From assembly GCA_026419805.1 (NCBI GenBank), contig JAOSLS010000141.1, positions 1 to 64,000 on the forward strand: a stretch of 64,000 nucleotides of DNA, in the 5' to 3' direction. A program made the translations under genes and the position numbers. Shown in pieces: positions 31,069-41,712 of the stretch. How positions within the stretch are numbered: position 1 is the first letter of the stretch; each line of letters begins with the position of its first letter. The DNA is from Ceratocystis colombiana. Lineage: Eukaryota; Ascomycota; Sordariomycetes; Microascales; Ceratocystidaceae. The notes beneath the pieces were generated by a model. The model saw only the letters and a program-made list of their open reading frames with translations. It was not told the origin of the DNA and did no database searches.

Positions 31069-34000
31069 ACTCGCCAACGTGCGCTGGTCTGACCGCATGC
31101 CGCCTCTGTCCTTCCGACCTCAGCAGGCTATGGCCGCCCCCATGCCACCGCCTGGCACCATGAACTCTATGCCAAATATGGGCCATGTGCCCATGCATCC
31201 CTCTCCAATGCAGAATGCTACTGCCGGTACTCACCAGATGCCGCTGGCAATCACTCCTCGGAACCCCGAATTCGTCCAGTACTCATTTAACATCCCCTTC
31301 ACTTTCGATCTTGCTGGTCCCAATACCGAAGACATACTGCACGCTACCCAAGATGCTGTTATGCGATGGACCCACCCCGCCGAAGCCCCCGATAATGTGT
31401 CCGTAGCTGAGCTGCCAGTTCATGTCGAACATCTTCGCAACCTTGACCAATTATGTCTCGACCTCTCACAGTCACCTTTGCCTGTTAAGGCTGTGGTAGA
31501 AACAACCAGAGTCAACGTCAACAACAAGCCCTCGAGGACCGTTACAGTTCTGCTTTCCGGCCCTCCCGAGCTTGTGCAAAAGAGCCGTGAGACTATCATG
31601 AACGGAACTCCCATCGCAATGGTACGTTGCAGCCCCGTCCACCCTTTTCGTCCGTTCTGTTTGTCTTTTTTCTTTGCCCAACGCTCTTCCCATGGTAGTT
31701 GCCAATATCTCACTCTTCCACTAGGTCGGCTAACAAAATATCTCAACCTTTCGTTGTCCCCCCCCCCTCTCTTAGACCTGCTCCACTGTAGACGTTGATG
31801 GCAAACTAGTTTGTGATCTAAAGGCCGGCGTTTTGAAGCAGGAAGTAATGGAGATGCTTGATAGCATTTCCCACTTCACAGGAGTCGACATTTTTCTGTT
31901 GGGTCCTAAGCTTAGCTTGCTCAACCTCCAATCTACCGAAGGTCGCGTGGATAAACGTTGGAGAATTGCCATTTACGGTGATGTTGGCTCAGTTGATCAT
32001 GCCAAGGTTCATGTCCTTCTCCGTATTGACCAGATGCTTGGTCGTGCTTTAGGCTCCCTTAAGCTAGAGCCCATTTACCATCAACCCATCTGCGGTCGTC
32101 ATCGCAAGACAATCAAGCTCCTTGAGTCTGCTACCGGAACATCTATTTACTTTCCACCACATCTCCTTCAGCTCAACCGTTTCTACGTTTCTAGCGCTCA
32201 TCGTCGAGACCCTAGTGATATCTTTATTACTGGAGAGACAGAAGATGGTATCAACCGTGCTAAAGCCAAGCTCCAAGAGCTTGCATCCCTGACTCGTATC
32301 GATCCTAAAGAAGTTGAAATCGACTGTGACAAGATGGATAATATCTTACTGAGCCGTCTGGACAAGGTCCGGAAAATTGGTGATACCTACGGTACCCACA
32401 TTGCTCTACCTGGCCTGGGCACTCGCCGCAATCGCATGACCGTTCGTGGAGCCGACCAGGCCCAGTGCGAACGCACCATCCGTGAAATTCTGGACCTGAC
32501 CGGTCAGTTCTACCACGGATACTGGTGTATGCGTCCTGGCTCCTACTCGCTTCCCAACGAGCAAGCAGTTTCAGAGCTCCTCAACAACATCACTGCCACC
32601 TCAGGTGCCGAGGTGATGTTTGACGGCGAGCTCTTTACCATCAACGGAACCGATGATGCTGTCAAGACTGCCATCAAAATGATTTCTGAAACTGAAGGAT
32701 TCGGCGATCAGCCATTTTCAGCCCATATCAAGATTGAGCTTGCTGTTGAGCACAAAGAGTTTGTTAGCGGAAAAAAGAACGGCAAACTCAACAAGATCAT
32801 CCACATGGTACAAAAGATTGGCTTGATTCACATCTTGTTCGAAGGCTACAACGAGTACAACTTCAATATCGAGGTTATTAGTCAAAACTACAAGGCTCTC
32901 GAAGCTGGTATTAGCTATGTTGAACAGGAGATGCCCGCTTCCATCTCGTTCCATGTACCTGACCAGTACCACAAGAAGATCATTGGCATCGGTGGCCATC
33001 ATATTCAGAGCATCATGCGCAAACACTCCGTCTTTGTCAAGTTTTCTAATGCAATGGATCGTGGTGGGGCCGGTCGCGAAGAGGATGACCTCCAGGTTGG
33101 TAACGTGGTCTGCCGTACACCTGCGCGTAATGCCCAGAATCTGGAAGCGGTCAAGAGCGAGATCCTTGAAATGGTTGACGAGGCGGATTCCGAGTACACA
33201 TCTCAAATCGTCAGTGTCGACCGGCTGTTCCAGCGCCGTCTCCTTGCTCGCCTCCGTGACCTCGACAAGATGGAGAAGAAGTACAACTGTAAGATTCTCT
33301 TCCCAAGCACTGAACAGGCCAGCGACGAAGTGACTGTCATTGGCCCCCAATGGAATGTTCCGCGTTGTGCGGATGAGCTTCTCGGCATGGTGCCCGACTT
33401 CCACGAGATGGTGCTAGAAAAGAACGAGTCCCTCTCCGAGTTCCTTGACTCTGCGCAGTTTTCCCAGACGTTAGTCACGCAGCTTGACAACCAAGAGGTT
33501 AGCATCGAGGTGCGACCATGCGAGGAGAAGACTGAAGGTAACGGCGAAACCGTCTCACTTCTTCTCTCCTTTACCCGTAACAATGCTGCTGGGCTTGGCG
33601 AGGTCATTGAGCAGATGCTGGCATCTATGACCAGTGCGGGCGTGGATGTGAAAATCCACTCCGGCTCTTTGCCCCGGCCTAAGTCGGACTCGTTTGAGGA
33701 CTCGCTTCCGTTCTTCAACTCAAAGCTTCTGCAGAATGCGCCTGTGCCCGCCCCCAAGGAGTCGCCTGTTGAGTCTCTGTTTGTTGAAGAGGTCACACGT
33801 GGCCGCAATACACTTTTCGATCGTCTGCGTAAGCCTGGAGGCATCTCGATTGCGTCGTTCCTAGACAGACGCAAGAACAGCTCGCATGCTGTGAACCCGG
33901 CGACGCTCTTTACTGGGTCGACTAACGTTTCGATGACGTCATTGATTTCGATCGAGTCCACCCGCAGCTTTCACGCTGATCGCAACCCATGGAACGACAG

Positions 34001-34310
34001 CGGTGTTAACCTGGACGACGACAACTCCAGCATTATGTCTGTCAATGCTACTAACAACAACGGCAACAATCTTGTGCCCCCTGGGAGCAGCAGCAACAAC
34101 AGCACTGCTAACCCATGGGCGCTGCAGCCACAGCTAAACCCTGCTGATGCCAAGTTACTTCCAACCATTTCCCATCCCGGCGATACTACGCCACGTCATC
34201 TTCCCCGGGCTTCTGGCGATAGCGGACGTCCTTCCACCTCACATTCTATCAATTCCTCTGGCTCCGGATACCCTGGCCCTGCTAACGGGCCAACTGTTAG
34301 ATTCCCCTAG
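31061..34310 (+). CDS. multi-KH-domain RNA-binding protein
   Basis: Two exons (31061-31621 and 31776-34310) with a 154-nt intron (GTACGT donor, GGCTAAC branch, CTTAG acceptor preceded by a C/T tract) give 1031 aa. The N-terminal 60 residues are Met/Pro/Gln-rich and disordered. A series of KH-like repeats follows, with the clearest KH core at about 588-605 (KKIIGIGGHHIQSIMRKH, GxxG loop GIGG). Weaker repeats include GRHRKTIKLLESATGTSIYF and LDKVRKIGDTYGTHIAL. The last 200 residues are Ser/Asn/Pro-rich. The layout resembles fungal vigilin or Mug60-like KH proteins, which bind mRNA in the cytoplasm; the precise ortholog is uncertain and the role in RNA localisation or translation is inferred. 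An overlapping uORF and a long C/T-rich leader suggest translational control. Confidence 0.88.
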
Positions 34311-35335
34311 AACAACACATGAACTCATTCACGGCATGCTTCCTCTTTTTCCTTGCCTTTGGCGTCTTTCGTGTTGTATTTCTTTTCTCCTCTTATACAC
34401 GTCCTCCTCTTTCTTTGCCCGACCGAACCGTTCTCATTGATCAACCGGCCTATTTTATGTCTTTACATTTCTTTTCTCGTTCGCTTTGACAAGTTATACC
34501 CATACCATACCCATACCCCTCCTGGATCACAGGCGCACAACTCGAATACCCCGGAACCCAAGGTTGCTTGCTTTTCTTTTCTTTTTCTTTTTCTTCGGCT
34601 TCTGTTCTTTATTCTGCTTGTTTTGCTTTCTTTGTTTTCCTTTTAAAGTGTACAGTCCTGCTCGATGCCCCTCTTGTCTCTGCTCTTGACTTCTTTTTTT
34701 TTTCGCTTTTTTCGTTTTGTTTTCTTGATCGCAGTTAGCCCCATGGTCTTGAGAAGAGAATGGTCATCATGAGGGTTCTCTGCTTTCCTTACACTTCTCT
34801 TGTCCTAGTTAGCTGCTGCTAGCTTGTTGTTCTTTTCATATCCCCCCTCCAAAACAATCTGCCATTGCAGCCTACAACTCCCCGTCGGAGTCTTGCTCTT
34901 TAGCCGGTATGTGGGCCTTGTCTCGGCGTCTGTATCTAGACAACCACTAGACATCATGACTCTTGCGTGTAACATTAACCTGTTGTTGGGTTCATGCTTC
35001 TTTTTTTTTCATTCTTTTTCAACTACGATATCCTCAAATATACCCATCTAAACTTGTTGTGTCTTGATACGCTCTCATTTTCTCCTGTTGCTTTTCGCTC
35101 TTTGTTTTTTTGATGCTTGTGATTACCCTTTCTTGCTCCATAGCTACAACCAACCCTCGTTCTATCTGTATAACTTTTCAATGAAAGCCGTCTAAAACTT
35201 TGATTTTGCCGCTTGCTGATGGTGCTTGCGATATCTGAGACACAGGTAATATGCAGCTGATTCATGGTCATGTCATGATCCTACATTACAACACCGACAC
35301 TGTAAATCTTTGACAAAGAACCTTTTCATAATGCT
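34311..35335. other. convergent 3' region between KH-domain gene and IRC3
   Basis: Two genes converge here, so most of this kilobase should be 3' UTR sequence. The plus strand is T-rich with many TTTTCTTT runs. No coding frame is credible. Confidence 0.5.
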
Positions 35336-37679
35336 TTAGCTTTCTAGTGGACCGACTCTCACCATCTCATTGCTCTTAACTCTCTCGACCTTCATCTTCT
35401 TGAGCATCAACTTTTCCTCTCTTTTCTTCTGTGCGACAACTTGCTTGAAACGACCCTTTGCGCCATGCTTGAGTTTGGTAATCATATCACTTGCCATGCC
35501 CTTGTCAATGTTAAACACCGTGAGTGGCTCGCTCAGTGGCGGAGACAGCCATGTAATCCTAGTCCTGGGGCTATTTTCGGGCATACTGCGTTCCCTGAGC
35601 TCTTTAAGTTGGGCCTCGTAGGTAGAAGGGCTAAGGGGCGGGGCGTTGCGTAGCCGATTGAGAAAAGCCAGCTGGCCGTATGTTGGCGGCCCACGCCTCC
35701 ATGGCATATTGCGTGAGATGAACTGGAACGGGAAGTGTTCACTGCCCCAGCTGTCGGCTCCATGCACAGCATCCTCGAAGCTATTTGCTGTGAGTAACCG
35801 ATATGGCCGTGCCCATGGCGAGCTGTTTTTGCGTCCGCTGAAAACATGTTCAGGTAGTGGCCGGATGACGAATACTTGGTGAGTGGCTATCTCTGTCGGT
35901 GTCTTGGGATTGGTGGCCGTGGAGTTGGACGATTGATCTGCATCTATAGGCTCAATTCGGAGGTGTGTTCCATCGGGTCCGGAGAGTACGTACTTGTCCT
36001 TGTCAACAGCAACCCATGAGTTCTTGCTAAGGCCGCGAATGTGCCGCTCGTCACGGTTATCAGCAACGAGATCAAAGACACTATTATAGTTGATAAACGA
36101 AATACTAATATCCTTGTCATCAATGTCTTGAAAGCCCCGTCTTATTTTGTCATCATTAATATGAGTAGAGGCAAGGCCTGCCAGCATCTCGTCCCTTGCG
36201 CTAGCCTGCTTCTGAGCTTCGGCTTTCATACGACGCTTTTCTTCAATCTCATCCATGGATGCCTCATCTAGTAACTCACTAGGATCCAAACCCAACAATG
36301 TGGCAACTGTGGTGATGCCAGTGTCCAGTGAGGCGACCATGTCAATCACATGGCAGTTAGTCTTGCCAGGGAACAGACGCATTCCCCGGCCAATCATCTG
36401 TACGAGCAAATTGCGACTACGCGTGGGACGGGCAAGTAGCACACAGTCGATATTGGGAATGTCAGTGCCCTCAGTGAAGACACCGCAGTTGACCAGCACG
36501 GGGAACTTTCCAGAGCGGAAGGCATCGAGGGTGTCGGCACGTTTCTGGCCGGGCGTGTTTCCCGTGACGACACGAGCATCAATACCACGAGAAATAAACT
36601 CGTTAGCCATGCTAAACACATGCTCAACACTAACACAGAATACAAGCGTTGTTTTGCGCTTGCTAGCAAGCGAGAGCCATGTTCGCACCGTAACTTCGTT
36701 GGCCTCTTTGGTGTTAACAGCATTGGTCAGGTCAGAAGTTAGGAAATCGCCGTTGTTGCCTGACCGCACGTCCCGCAAGTCGACTTTGGATCTTACGCTA
36801 GTGAATATGACGTCAGAAAGCCACTTCTCTTCAATCATGGTTACATAGTCGCGATGGTAGACAATCTCATCGATAGCCGAGCCGAGACGTAGGCCATCGA
36901 AACGGGAAAAGGTGGCCGAGACGCCAACAAGAGCGGGCGTCGTGGTCTCTTTAGAGTCAGGCTGTGGAGTGTTCCGTAGCCCAAAGTGCTCGAGGACAGT
37001 TTGATAGCCGTTAGACACGATGTGATGGGCCTCATCAACTAGCACCAGCTTATAGTCCAGCGGATTGAACTTTCGTAGGCGGTCCTGCGAGATGATGCTC
37101 TGCATACTAGCCACAGTGATATCAGCAAGGCCACTAGCATGTTGACTGCCCATTTCGATTTCCACTAAGCTCTCGGGATAAGCTGCCCTAGCGTGTGTAG
37201 CAGCCTGGTGGACAAGTTCACGGCGGTGGGCTAGGATCAGTGTTTTAGTAGCTTGTTTATTGATGGGCTGTATGTGTGATATCAATTGTGTGAACACAAC
37301 CTGCAGAGGATGTTAGACGGTGATGTTGGACAGGCAGCAGGTGAGGGTGACTTACGGTTTTTCCGCCGCCGGTTGCCAGCGACACGCCTAGTCTCTTCTT
37401 CCCTGCCGCAATGGCATTAGTCACGGATGCAATACACTCCTCCTGATAGTCTCGAAGCTCTATCTTGGTACAGGTCTTCTTTAGACTATCCTCAGTATCT
37501 AACTTGGCCCGGGTACCAGCCCTAGGCGCAAGCAAAATCCTTGATACATGAAACGAACGCAGTGTGCCAAAAGTGAGGGGATGCAATGGCTGCAAGCCTG
37601 GATGTGATATTGAGTCAAAGGCAATCTTGCGGACAGACTGGAGAGCCATAGCGGCCTGCCGGAGCCGGGACACCAACAT
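35336..37679 (-). CDS. IRC3: mitochondrial SF2 helicase, Irc3-like
   Basis: Yeast Irc3 is a double-strand DNA branch-migrating helicase needed for mitochondrial DNA stability. Two exons (37679-37356 and 37300-35336) with a 55-nt intron (GTAAGT donor, CTAAC branch, CTGCAG acceptor) give 762 aa. The N-terminus (MLVSRLRQAAMALQSVRKIAF) is basic and acid-free for its first 20 residues, a mitochondrial presequence. RDYQEECI (Q-tip region) precedes Walker A LATGGGKT (101-108). Motif Ia is ILAHRRELVHQA, DEAH is at 197-200, motif III is VGVSATFSRFDG, and the C-terminal helicase lobe shows VTGNTPGQKRADTL, GTDIPNIDCVLLARPTRS and MIGRGMRLFPGK. The intron interrupts directly after Walker A. The C-terminal 200 residues are family-specific and end in a Lys-rich helix. 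Divergent from the Rrn5-like gene. Confidence 0.92.
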
Positions 37680-38153
37680 ATCACGCAGTCCGACAAAGAG
37701 GCTAGCGAAATGATGTTCAATAAAAGGGTTAGTATACCGGACAGACAGCCTGGAATATTTAGACGCCGTAATACTTGGTCACCCGTGAACTGAAAATGAG
37801 TGTATGCTCTCTGCCAGGATGCAGTCTATATTAACATTCATTGGGCTTTGAGAAGACCTATGATGTTAGGGTTTATAAGGGTTTGGCAAACAACTCTTTT
37901 TGTCTCAAGAGCTAGGCGGCAAAAAATAATCTGGTAACTTAGAGACAAAGCTTGACATAAAAAAAAAAAAAAATCTCCATCTTCTTTTATTTCATTATGT
38001 TGTTCGCCATGGGCTAATCACCGCTCTTTACCTCCGCATACTTCGCCTCCTTTTTTTTTCTACTGCGGCCATGATTTTATGACATCATCCTCTTCTTTTA
38101 CTGCGCAATAACCCATTCCGCCTCTTGTCGTTGTCTTCATCATTGTTGCATAA
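37680..38153. promoter_or_regulatory. divergent promoter, IRC3 / RRN5-like
   Basis: This 474-bp gap drives two genes in opposite directions. It contains TTAGGGTTTATAAGGGTTT (37866-37884), two copies of a telomere-repeat-like AACCC(T) box in the same orientation, and a 16-nt A run near 37958. The boxes resemble motifs found upstream of growth genes in other fungi and plants; binding is not shown. Confidence 0.5.
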
Positions 38154-39866
38154 ATGGACTCTGACGCCAGCCGTGACGATCTGCACATTGCACAGCACAA
38201 CTCGCCACAGCGCTTCCTTTCACCATCAAAGCGAAAGCGAGCATCTTCAGAAATTGGCCGCTCCCGTCCGTTCAAGCGTCGCGCCGGTCAGCTCTACCAG
38301 GCGTATATCGACATCCTCAATCAAGACACCGAAGAGGCTCGTCTCCGCATCTGCCTAGACCCATCGCTATCTGCTGTCAAACTCTCTACTACGCAGATTG
38401 GCTGTACGATATGGTCGGAACATGAGAAACAGGTCTTCTTTGACGCTACTTCCCGCCTGGGCCGCGACAACATTGCCGGCATAGCTGGCTTGGTGCGCTC
38501 CAAGAGCGAGGTCGAGATTGCTCAGTACATGGCGTTTTTGAATACCGTAAAGGACCAACGTTGGCAGAACAACCGCTTGCCTGTTCTACACCCGGCTGAT
38601 ATCCCTGCCGCTGTTGAAATCAGCCAGCCGTGTGTCATTGCCCTGGAAAACGCCGCCGATGCCATCTCGCTTCGCCAGGACCAACACGAGGAGGCTATTG
38701 AGAAGCGACGCTGGGGCGAGAATCTTTGGCGCGTGGACTCGCGAGTTGCAGATGAGCTGGAGTTGGAGTATCGCGAGACTTGTGCTACTGAAGGCGCGCC
38801 GTTTGCTACTCTTCTCCGCACAGACCGCTTCTTACAATTAGCCCGCCGCATCTTCATGAATGCTGCTGTGCCGGAGTACAATTGGGAGTTTGTTGACGAC
38901 CAGGAGCCTTCCATACGCGCCACCGCTCTGCAAGACTTTTACGCATTGGTCGTGTCCATGACGCGGAGGATAGTCCATACATCCCTGTGCATAGCATCTG
39001 GGCGTATTGCAGCCAAGAGCCGCGGCCAGGCCGTGCAAAATGTTGTCCGCCAGAGAGATGTTGAGGCGGCTGTGGCATCAATGGGCCTCAAAGATAGCAA
39101 AGAGTTCTGGGCTACGGCACCACGACGACTGCGTCTCAGAGTCATTGACGATTCCGTTGATGCTGACGATTTAGAGCGGGAGAAGGATGTCGAAGACAGC
39201 CTCTATAAGTCGCAGGGTGATGGCGTTGGCGACGCTTATGGCGATTGCGATAACCATGAAATCAGGGGCGAGTTTGAGGCTGCATTAAAGGTCATGACCT
39301 ATGACGAAATTGAGTCTTTGTTAATGCCAGCCAACCCTAATGACGAATCGGCATTTATTGATAGCGACAACGAGCTGTACTCCTCATCAGCCTCCACTTT
39401 AGCTGCAGACACCAAAGACGGGGGCGAAGCCGAGAAATCCGAGGAGTCGCATGAACCCTCCGAGGGAGACAATGTGGACGAAGATGACGATAACTCTCCC
39501 ACGTCCTCCCGCCAGCTTTCGCCCTTCTTTCCACCCAGCCCGCCACTCCCAAATCAACAAATCACTGACGACCTCGACGAGATTTTTGCCTACACGGCTG
39601 TTGACTTTGGGAATCCGCATTCCGCTGAATCTGCCCTGCTGCACCGTTTGCGCGTTGAAAAAGCCTATGAGGATGCAGCTGATGCGTTTGATGCAGATGC
39701 AGCTCGCACTGAAGAACGCAGGCTATGGGAAGCCCTGGGCACCACACCGCCACAGGATGTTGTGGCGCGGGATCGTGAACGGGAACGTGAGAGGACGGTC
39801 CTGCCATCCAAGGGACAGGCAACAGTGGCAGTGAGTGAAATGTACAGTACAGGCGCATGGAGGTAG
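38154..39866 (+). CDS. RRN5: RNA polymerase I upstream activation factor subunit, Rrn5-like
   Basis: Rrn5 is a subunit of the upstream activation factor, which helps recruit RNA polymerase I to rDNA promoters in the nucleolus. The intronless frame gives 570 aa from ATG 38154. A basic N-terminus (SPSKRKRASSE, RPFKRRAG) is followed by a SANT/Myb-like region at about 75-135 (TIWSEHEKQVFFDATSRLGRDN, then SEVEIAQYMAFL). A helical region (about 225-300) with AVQNVVRQRDVEAAVASMGL reads like a histone-fold end. The second half is acidic with EDD and Ser runs. The order of SANT and histone-fold-like parts fits fungal Rrn5, although the family is poorly conserved. It faces EAF7 tail to tail and IRC3 head to head. 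Confidence 0.8.
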   Translation: MDSDASRDDLHIAQHNSPQRFLSPSKRKRASSEIGRSRPFKRRAGQLYQAYIDILNQDTEEARLRICLDPSLSAVKLSTTQIGCTIWSEHEKQVFFDATSRLGRDNIAGIAGLVRSKSEVEIAQYMAFLNTVKDQRWQNNRLPVLHPADIPAAVEISQPCVIALENAADAISLRQDQHEEAIEKRRWGENLWRVDSRVADELELEYRETCATEGAPFATLLRTDRFLQLARRIFMNAAVPEYNWEFVDDQEPSIRATALQDFYALVVSMTRRIVHTSLCIASGRIAAKSRGQAVQNVVRQRDVEAAVASMGLKDSKEFWATAPRRLRLRVIDDSVDADDLEREKDVEDSLYKSQGDGVGDAYGDCDNHEIRGEFEAALKVMTYDEIESLLMPANPNDESAFIDSDNELYSSSASTLAADTKDGGEAEKSEESHEPSEGDNVDEDDDNSPTSSRQLSPFFPPSPPLPNQQITDDLDEIFAYTAVDFGNPHSAESALLHRLRVEKAYEDAADAFDADAARTEERRLWEALGTTPPQDVVARDRERERERTVLPSKGQATVAVSEMYSTGAWR

Positions 39867-40297
39867 CATGTGGACTATGTGCCAGAGTGGGAAATGGGGA
39901 ACTAAGTGTTGGCAGAGGGTCATGTGCACGCGAGCAAGTCTATTTTGCCGCTTATTCTATGTGGTTCCCCAGCGCTTTGTTATTTATGCTTTATTTCATG
40001 TTGTATCGGATGTTATATCTCTTTTGTTTTTCCTATTGATACCCCTCACCATGCATGCGGCCTACATATTCCACCTACCCATAAACTGCAAAATAATAAG
40101 ACATTTAAAACGCCGACATGATTGGATATCTTCGAGTTGTAGCAAGATGTATGCTACATGAGCCGCCCAGTTTCCATTTCTTTCTATATTGCCATTTTCC
40201 TCCGCTTGTGTTTGTCTTGCTTTAGCAGCTGATGCCGCCAGCCAAAACCCCGGGCCTGCTTATCCCAGGGTTTACATCCCCTCTACCCCCCCTGGGC
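39867..40297. other. convergent 3' region between RRN5-like gene and EAF7
   Basis: Two stop codons face each other across 431 bp, so this is expected to be 3' UTR and terminator sequence. No coding frame with independent support is seen. Confidence 0.5.
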
Positions 40298-41452
40298 CTA
40301 TCGCCTTTTCTTGCCCCTAGCCCTTACTGTTCCGGCGCTCCTACCGCGAGTGGTCTTGGGCTTGGTCTTGGGTTCCTCTTCCGAGCTTTGTGGTTCCTCG
40401 GGGTCGTCAGAGTCATCGGAATCGGCCTCGCCAGCTTTGCTCTCGCTTTCTGACGGCGGGTCTTCAGACTCAGCTGTGCGTCGTCGCGCATTTCCGCGTG
40501 TGCGTGTGCGTGACCTTGTGGAGGTTGCAGTTGCTGCAGCCGCGGCAGCCCGACCTCGAGCCCCGGCTTTGGGTGTTGCGCGCGGCGGCGCATCGCTTAG
40601 ATCTTCGCTATCACCAATAGTGCTGCTGCGCGTGGTGGTCTTTGCCAAGTGAGCAGCATCGCTACGGCGTTGTTTGCGTTTGCTGGTGGCTGTGGTTGGA
40701 GTCGGTGTAGAAACGGCTGTAGTGGGCTGTGGGGGTGGTGGCGCGGGGCTATGCGCCTCAGCATCAGGCGAGTCAGGCGGGGGAGATGGCGAGGGAGAGC
40801 CGTTGAGGCATTCTGGGGAGGTGTCGCGATCAGTGTCAAGAACGCGTTCCATAATGCGGCCGTAGAACATTCCAGTAGGCAGCTGAAATTCGTGATAACG
40901 ATCCTCGGGAGAGTCTTCTTCAAAGTTTTCGCGCTCGTCGATTGCGTCAAGGTTGTAAAAGACTCGTAGCTTCTGCCAGATGTGTGGAATGCGAATGTGT
41001 GGGTAGATTTCGGGGTCGAAGCCATGGTTGCGTAGGTGCTCGTGGATAGAAAGCATCCGGAAGCGACGGTGCATTCCTATTAGCGAGAGGAGGCAAGGAG
41101 AGAAGGTGTGAGTTAGCATGGACGACAGAGATGGGCAACTGCTCTTTGCGGAAAGTAGACGAGGCTGCGATGGTTTGCGACGAGGCTGAAGAAAAGCTTG
41201 AGTAGAGGGAGGGGACGAGCGCCTACCTGCGGGCTTCCAGCGAATAGTTGCTTTGAAAAGCGAAGCCTCCTGATCCGCCGTCCAATAGCTGGTCAGATCT
41301 TCAAGGCCGGGCTGGTTTATAGAAAGAGGCGAGCCGATGAGGGGTGAAGCCGGCGATGGCGACAGTGATGCCTGGTCGATATCCATAGCATCATCGTCGA
41401 CTTCGGGTGCTGCAGATGGCTGGCTCGCCTTAAGCTTTTTTCGGGGCGGCAT
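40298..41452 (-). CDS. EAF7: NuA4 histone acetyltransferase subunit Eaf7
   Basis: Eaf7 (MRGBP in animals) is a nuclear subunit of NuA4 and the TINTIN module, working with Eaf3 in transcription elongation. Two exons (41452-41227 and 41076-40298) give 334 aa. The 150-nt intron (GTAGGC donor, GCTAAC branch, AATAG acceptor) has no in-frame stop, so a naive reading gives a false 384-aa protein; splicing restores IRWKPAGMHRRFRM, which is the family motif. The Eaf7 domain (about 50-150) includes WTADQEASLFKATIRW, HLRNHGFDPEIYPH, IPHIWQKLRVFYNLD and a FQLPTGMFYGRIMERVL segment. The C-terminal half is low complexity with acidic Ser/Glu/Asp and basic RGRAAAAA and TRSRTRTRG stretches. It is divergent from the gamma-tubulin complex gene. 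Confidence 0.93.
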   Translation of the reverse strand: MPPRKKLKASQPSAAPEVDDDAMDIDQASLSPSPASPLIGSPLSINQPGLEDLTSYWTADQEASLFKATIRWKPAGRRSSPPSTQAFLQPRRKPSQPRLLSAKSSCPSLSSMLTHTFSPCLLSLIGMHRRFRMLSIHEHLRNHGFDPEIYPHIRIPHIWQKLRVFYNLDAIDERENFEEDSPEDRYHEFQLPTGMFYGRIMERVLDTDRDTSPECLNGSPSPSPPPDSPDAEAHSPAPPPPQPTTAVSTPTPTTATSKRKQRRSDAAHLAKTTTRSSTIGDSEDLSDAPPRATPKAGARGRAAAAAATATSTRSRTRTRGNARRRTAESEDPPSESESKAGEADSDDSDDPEEPQSSEEEPKTKPKTTRGRSAGTVRARGKKRR

Positions 41453-41712
41453 TGCAGGGGAGGGGCCAAGACGAGAGAAGGCAAAAGGATAGGCGCGTGT
41501 TGACTTGACGACAATAACAAGAAAGTTTTAGAGGCAAATCAGGAAGCTTGGATTCTTGATGGAGGGGAAAAGAACAAAGAAAGACTAGAGACAATGGGCC
41601 AGATGTATCTATACGTTATTCTGCCATCGCACTAGGGCCCCTGTCTATTTCTTTTGGTCCCACGCATCCTCTCGCGACGTGCCTCTCTAAGTAAACCACC
41701 AACCTGCTAGTA

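Noticed and set aside
33203..33961. 252-codon frame antisense to the KH-domain gene (also 32718-33404, 228 codons)
   Set aside because: Both lie within a clearly coding exon on the other strand and mirror its codon structure; no independent domain or promoter.
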